Of a stretch of 64,000 bases of DNA, positions 61,204 through 64,000 are shown piece after piece. The stretch lies in the NCBI RefSeq assembly GCF_002966125.1, contig NZ_CP027062.1, positions 1,550,001 through 1,614,000 of the forward strand. Reading direction: 5' to 3'. How positions within the stretch are numbered: position 1 is the first letter of the stretch; each line of letters starts with the position of its first letter. The notes below the pieces were generated by a model. It was not told the origin of the DNA, did not search any database, and saw nothing but the letters and a program-made list of their open reading frames with translations. The position numbers were made by a program, and so were the translations under genes. This DNA comes from Pukyongia salina (lineage in GTDB: Bacteria > Bacteroidota > Bacteroidia > Flavobacteriales > Flavobacteriaceae).

Positions 61204-61430
61204 GATAGAACGATAGTAACTATCATCTTTGTTCTTTTCCTTTTTTTGCCCCTCCAAAAAAAGGAGTAAAAAGGAGGCCTCTTCTAAGGTATTTTCAAAA
61301 CGGCTTTTGCGTTTTGAAACCGGTTCCAAAACTCCGCGTCGCTTCGCTCCTGAATCTCGGAGCTTTTGTTCACCTATACTAACGAAGAGGAGTTTTCCGG
61401 CTACGCCGGAACTAAATTTTATATTGTGAG
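61204..61430 (-). repeat. Dispersed repeat B, copy 3
   Basis: Reverse complement of copies 1 and 2, nearly identical throughout including the GGCGTAGCCGGAA dyad. It precedes repeat A copy 3 in the plus sense, so on the minus strand the order is again A then B. Confidence 0.92.
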
Positions 61431-61442
61431 GAGTAAATAGAA

Positions 61443-61642
61443 ATCTGCATAGTATGTCAGTAATTGCGCCTCAGCGGCGATTCCTTAAAATTCAATGAAT
61501 CGGAGCGTTAAGCGCTTGGTGCTGTTTGAGGCGGCTTGCCACCGAGTTCAGCAAGCGTAGTGGAGATGAAGTAGTAATTTTAGGAAACGTTGGTGCAGCG
61601 CTAGACCTTTTTGGTACTTTTTACGGCAATGGTAAAAAGTAC
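61443..61642 (-). repeat. Dispersed repeat A, copy 3
   Basis: Reverse complement of copy 1. The same GTACTTTTTAC / GTAAAAAGTAC inverted repeat lies at 61614-61624 and 61632-61642, and the core words are conserved. It adjoins repeat B copy 3 with a 12-base gap, as in copy 2. Confidence 0.9.
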
Positions 61643-61674
61643 ATGAACTAACTTTTTTGATATGAGAAGTGAGT

Positions 61675-61925
61675 GGTGAGGAGTGAATGCTGAATAGAGG
61701 CCTTATCTAAATCAAAAAAGTCCGGGACTGAAATTGAAAAATCAAATACCAAGCACCAAAGCAGAAATAAATTCCAACTAACAAGCACCAAATTTCAAAT
61801 AAATTCCAATATCCAATAGTTTAAATATTGCAAATTGAATATTGATCATTGATTATTATTTGTTATTTGTTTTTTGAAAATTGTGATTTGTTAAAGGTGA
61901 GTAGTGAATAGTGAGAAGTTAGTGG
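61675..61925 (-). repeat. AT-rich repeat C, copy 4
   Basis: It contains two variants of CCAAGCACCAAA...AAATAAATTCCAA and the core TTTGTTTTTTGAAAATTGTG shared with the other copies. The span from 60993 to 61996 has no gene. Confidence 0.6.
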
Positions 61926-61960
61926 TAAATAGTGAAAAGAGAAACTATTTAAACTAATAA

Positions 61961-61989
61961 AAGTCAGGGCGCCGCCCTGCAAGTCTTCG
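61961..61989 (+). repeat. Repeat D fragment next to nosY
   Basis: AAGTCAGGGCGCCGCCCTGC and the following AAGTCTTCG match the first part of repeat D (60272). The rest of the copy is absent; the nosY gene ends eight bases later. Confidence 0.6.
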
Positions 61990-61996
61990 TAGAACA

Positions 61997-62779
61997 TTAA
62001 AAATCCTTCCGGCTGGATTTCATCTTAATAAGCCAGGCGGGGATGAGTACCCATAAAATGAGAACGCTCAGTGATAGAATCACCCCGAATGTGGTTCCGA
62101 AGAATTTTTGAAACAAAGCTCCGGTGTATCCCATAAGGGCAGAGATGTCTAATTTGAGTAGTATTAACACCCTGGATAGGTCGATGGGATTGAACATGGT
62201 GGCTGTAAGAGAAAAAGTGTCCAGGGGATAATCTTCAAAGATCATGAGTGACATCAAAAAGAAACCATCGTAAATAACAGCCATAAATAACCACAGCAAT
62301 ATCGCGTAACCAAATCCTTTAATCCGGTTTTCATTACTTAAAGCTATGTTGAACGACAGGGCTGTAAAGATGAGCGTTAGAAAGGTGCCGGTAATTAGCA
62401 ATAAAGAAAAATCCCAGATAGCGTCGGAGCGAAATATCCCATAGAAAAGAAAGGGGATTCCCAGACCAATGATAAGGCTCATGGAGAGCGAGAGGGCCAC
62501 TCCCAGATATTGCCCCAGGAATATGGACGACCTCTTTACAGGTTGGGCCAATAACAGGCCGGTAAATTCTTTCGAATTATAATAATACATCACCCCAAAG
62601 ATGGTCCCTATTAGCGGTACTAGAATGATGATCACGTTCATTAAAGTGATCACGGCCTTGCTAACATTGTTATTTAAAAACAGCAGCACAAAACCAAGGA
62701 GTAAATAGAATACAAAATAGACGTAGCTCCAACGGCTGCGCATGAGATCGTAAAAGCTGTATTTCAATATCTTAATCAT
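61997..62779 (-). CDS. nosY: NosY-type ABC transporter permease
   Basis: 260 residues with about six membrane helices, in the ABC-2 permease style of NosY. It starts MIKILKYSFYDLMRSRWSYV and contains YYNSKEFTGLLLAQPVKRSS, a typical NosY loop. With NosF and NosD it helps assemble the copper centre of nitrous oxide reductase. It overlaps nosF by eight bases. Confidence 0.88.
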   Translation of the reverse strand: MIKILKYSFYDLMRSRWSYVYFVFYLLLGFVLLFLNNNVSKAVITLMNVIIILVPLIGTIFGVMYYYNSKEFTGLLLAQPVKRSSIFLGQYLGVALSLSMSLIIGLGIPFLFYGIFRSDAIWDFSLLLITGTFLTLIFTALSFNIALSNENRIKGFGYAILLWLFMAVIYDGFFLMSLMIFEDYPLDTFSLTATMFNPIDLSRVLILLKLDISALMGYTGALFQKFFGTTFGVILSLSVLILWVLIPAWLIKMKSSRKDF

Positions 62780-63482
62780 AACTCTTGGTTAAAATAGACG
62801 CAATTGCGTGTTCGAAATCGGGTTGTTGGGTTTTTTCCTTTAAGGCTGCTATGGTTCCTTCAAAATAGATCTTTCCTTCCAGCAGGAAGACAAGTTCGTC
62901 TGCTACCTCTTCCACAAAACTCATGATATGAGAGGTGATAATAATAGTCTTTCCTTTTTCTTTTTCTGAAGCGATTAATTCTTTGAGTCTAATGAGGGAG
63001 ATAGGATCCAGACCCGAAGTGGGTTCGTCCAGAATAACGATTGGGCTGTCGAACATAAACGTAAGCAGGATGTTTACCTTTTGCTTGGTTCCCCCGGATA
63101 GATTTCCTAATTTCTTATTTAAGAACGGTTGCAGCTTGAAAAGCTCGATAAGTTGGGCCTCATTGGCTTTTCTGCTTCGCCGGAGATCTTTGATCATTCG
63201 TATTAATTCCTGCACGGTAAGATTATGAGGGAAATTGGCAATCTGGGGAAGATAATCTATCGTCGACCGGTATTTCCAATCCTTTTTTATGGATTTTCCT
63301 TCCAGGAATATATCCCCTTTATTAGGAATCACCATTCCCAGTATGCTTTTTATAAGAGTGGTCTTTCCAGATCCGTTTGGGCCCAGAACAGCAAGAATTC
63401 GGTTTTCCCCAATGGCGAGGTCGACACCCTGGAGCACCTCGTTCTTCCCAAATCTTTTATGTATATTCTTAATTTCTATCAT
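62772..63482 (-). CDS. nosF: NosF-type ABC transporter ATP-binding protein
   Basis: 236 residues from the ATG at 63482; a TTG frame start two codons earlier is less likely. Walker A GPNGSGKT (34-41, Lys40), the ABC signature LSGGTKQ (128-134) and Walker B IVILDEPTSGLDP (148-160) are complete. Partner of NosY and NosD. The start lies 14 bases inside the 3' end of nosD. Confidence 0.92.
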   Translation of the reverse strand: MIEIKNIHKRFGKNEVLQGVDLAIGENRILAVLGPNGSGKTTLIKSILGMVIPNKGDIFLEGKSIKKDWKYRSTIDYLPQIANFPHNLTVQELIRMIKDLRRSRKANEAQLIELFKLQPFLNKKLGNLSGGTKQKVNILLTFMFDSPIVILDEPTSGLDPISLIRLKELIASEKEKGKTIIITSHIMSFVEEVADELVFLLEGKIYFEGTIAALKEKTQQPDFEHAIASILTKSYD

Positions 63483-64000
63483 GTACAATTTGTTTCATCC
63501 TGGGTCTAATATCCAATAGGTTGTCGGGTGTGAATACCGGGGATACTTTTTCAGAAAAATCTATAATATCCACAAATAAACTTCGAAGGAGAATGATGGC
63601 TTCAGGGGTTCTGTTTACAACGTAAGAGAATAATTTCACAGGGCGATAGGGGATATCTCCCACACCATCCTTGTCCAGGTCGTAACCGGTATAACTGCTC
63701 CAAAAGTTCCCTTCAAACTTATTGTCGTTTAGCTTGCTATTGTAAGAGAGATCGAACGAATTGTAAAGAAAATTGTTTTCCTTAAAATTGTTTGTATAGC
63801 ATGCCCCGCGAAATTTAATTGCCCAACCGTTCCCTATAAAATCGTTGCTGCTGTAGGTGACTCTGTTAGATCCCTCTATGTTAATTCCAACCGTATTTTG
63901 CTGAAAAGTATTTCCCTTGATCTCCGAATCGTTGATCTCCTTTAGTAACATGCCGTAGGCTGCAGCTCCCCAGTTGTTTTTAAAGGTATTTTCATACATT
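63469..64000 (-). CDS. nosD: NosD-type copper-site maturation protein (N-terminal part beyond the window)
   Basis: The C-terminal 176 residues are visible; the gene runs off the right edge. Repeated right-handed beta-helix units (NTFQQNTVGINIEGSNRV, NNFLYNSFDLSYNSKLND) are followed by the NosD hallmark WSSYTGYDLDKDGVGDIPYR and RTPEAIILLRSL. NosD is periplasmic and works with NosFY in maturation of nitrous oxide reductase. nosZ and nosL should lie to the right. Confidence 0.93.
   Translation of the reverse strand, partial: MYENTFKNNWGAAAYGMLLKEINDSEIKGNTFQQNTVGINIEGSNRVTYSSNDFIGNGWAIKFRGACYTNNFKENNFLYNSFDLSYNSKLNDNKFEGNFWSSYTGYDLDKDGVGDIPYRPVKLFSYVVNRTPEAIILLRSLFVDIIDFSEKVSPVFTPDNLLDIRPRMKQIVHDRN

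Overview
The window looks like a chromosomal segment of a marine-type member of the Flavobacteriaceae (Bacteroidota). This is inferred from gene families typical of that group: an outer-membrane-barrel TonB-dependent protein, DUF3667, DUF4230 and DUF4260 proteins, a BlaI/BlaR1-like pair with a TonB-like tail, and a moaC-moaB fusion. Candidate -7 boxes fit TAnnTTTG, there are no clear Shine-Dalgarno sequences, and several genes start with TTG. No rRNA, tRNA, CRISPR array, integrase or transposase gene was recognised.

Layout. 0-10.4 kb: the end of an unrecognised gene, a histidine-kinase-like protein with a degenerate ATPase domain plus a lone receiver, stress/envelope genes, a membrane-anchored kinase-fold protein lying between the halves of a dispersed repeat, an unexplained GC-rich block of hairpins, a 55-residue poly-proline lipoprotein, and a TPR histidine kinase/response regulator pair. 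10.4-21.5 kb: a defence-type locus. It is a type I restriction-modification operon (hsdM, hsdS, hsdR) with a 1046-residue KAP-family NTPase fused in register between hsdM and hsdS, preceded by an unrecognised gene and followed by an unrecognised gene and a TIR-domain gene. 21.7-24 kb: LemA and a DUF2207 protein. 24-24.5 kb: a repeat pair.

24.5-41.5 kb is a molybdoenzyme supercluster. On the minus strand are a sulfite-oxidase-type enzyme, its cytochrome c, a sterol-desaturase-like protein and a membrane protein. Divergent on the plus strand are fdhD, a two-subunit NAD-linked formate dehydrogenase, xdhC and a mocA-like gene. These meet, tail to tail and overlapping, a nine-gene minus-strand operon for molybdenum-cofactor synthesis (moeA, modE-like, TauE/SafE-like exporter, mobA, moaD, moeB-rhodanese, moaE, moaCB, moaA). 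The genes make, load and use the cofactor, and the exporter suits a sulfite/sulfate role. No molybdate ABC transporter is present here.

41.7-60 kb is mostly housekeeping and envelope genes: a TonB-dependent receptor-like protein, thioredoxin, nitroreductase, lspA, a BlaI/BlaR1-like pair with a tandem-dyad operator, glycosyltransferase, flippase-like protein, ruvC, hemW, a methyltransferase, a cyclase-family hydrolase and a transglutaminase-like protein. 60-62 kb is a gene-poor repeat cluster. The right edge holds nosY, nosF and the end of nosD, accessory genes for nitrous oxide reductase; nosZ is not in the window.

The most interesting part is the defence locus. The KAP protein appears to combine a possible PD-(D/E)XK-like N-terminus, an EVE/PUA-like domain, a macro-like domain, a KAP P-loop ATPase and two membrane helices. 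It is flanked by a 9-bp direct repeat at its stop/start seams, and a TIR gene lies nearby. That combination (TIR plus macro plus membrane) resembles the logic of type II Thoeris, here apparently wired into a restriction system. All domain calls were made by eye.
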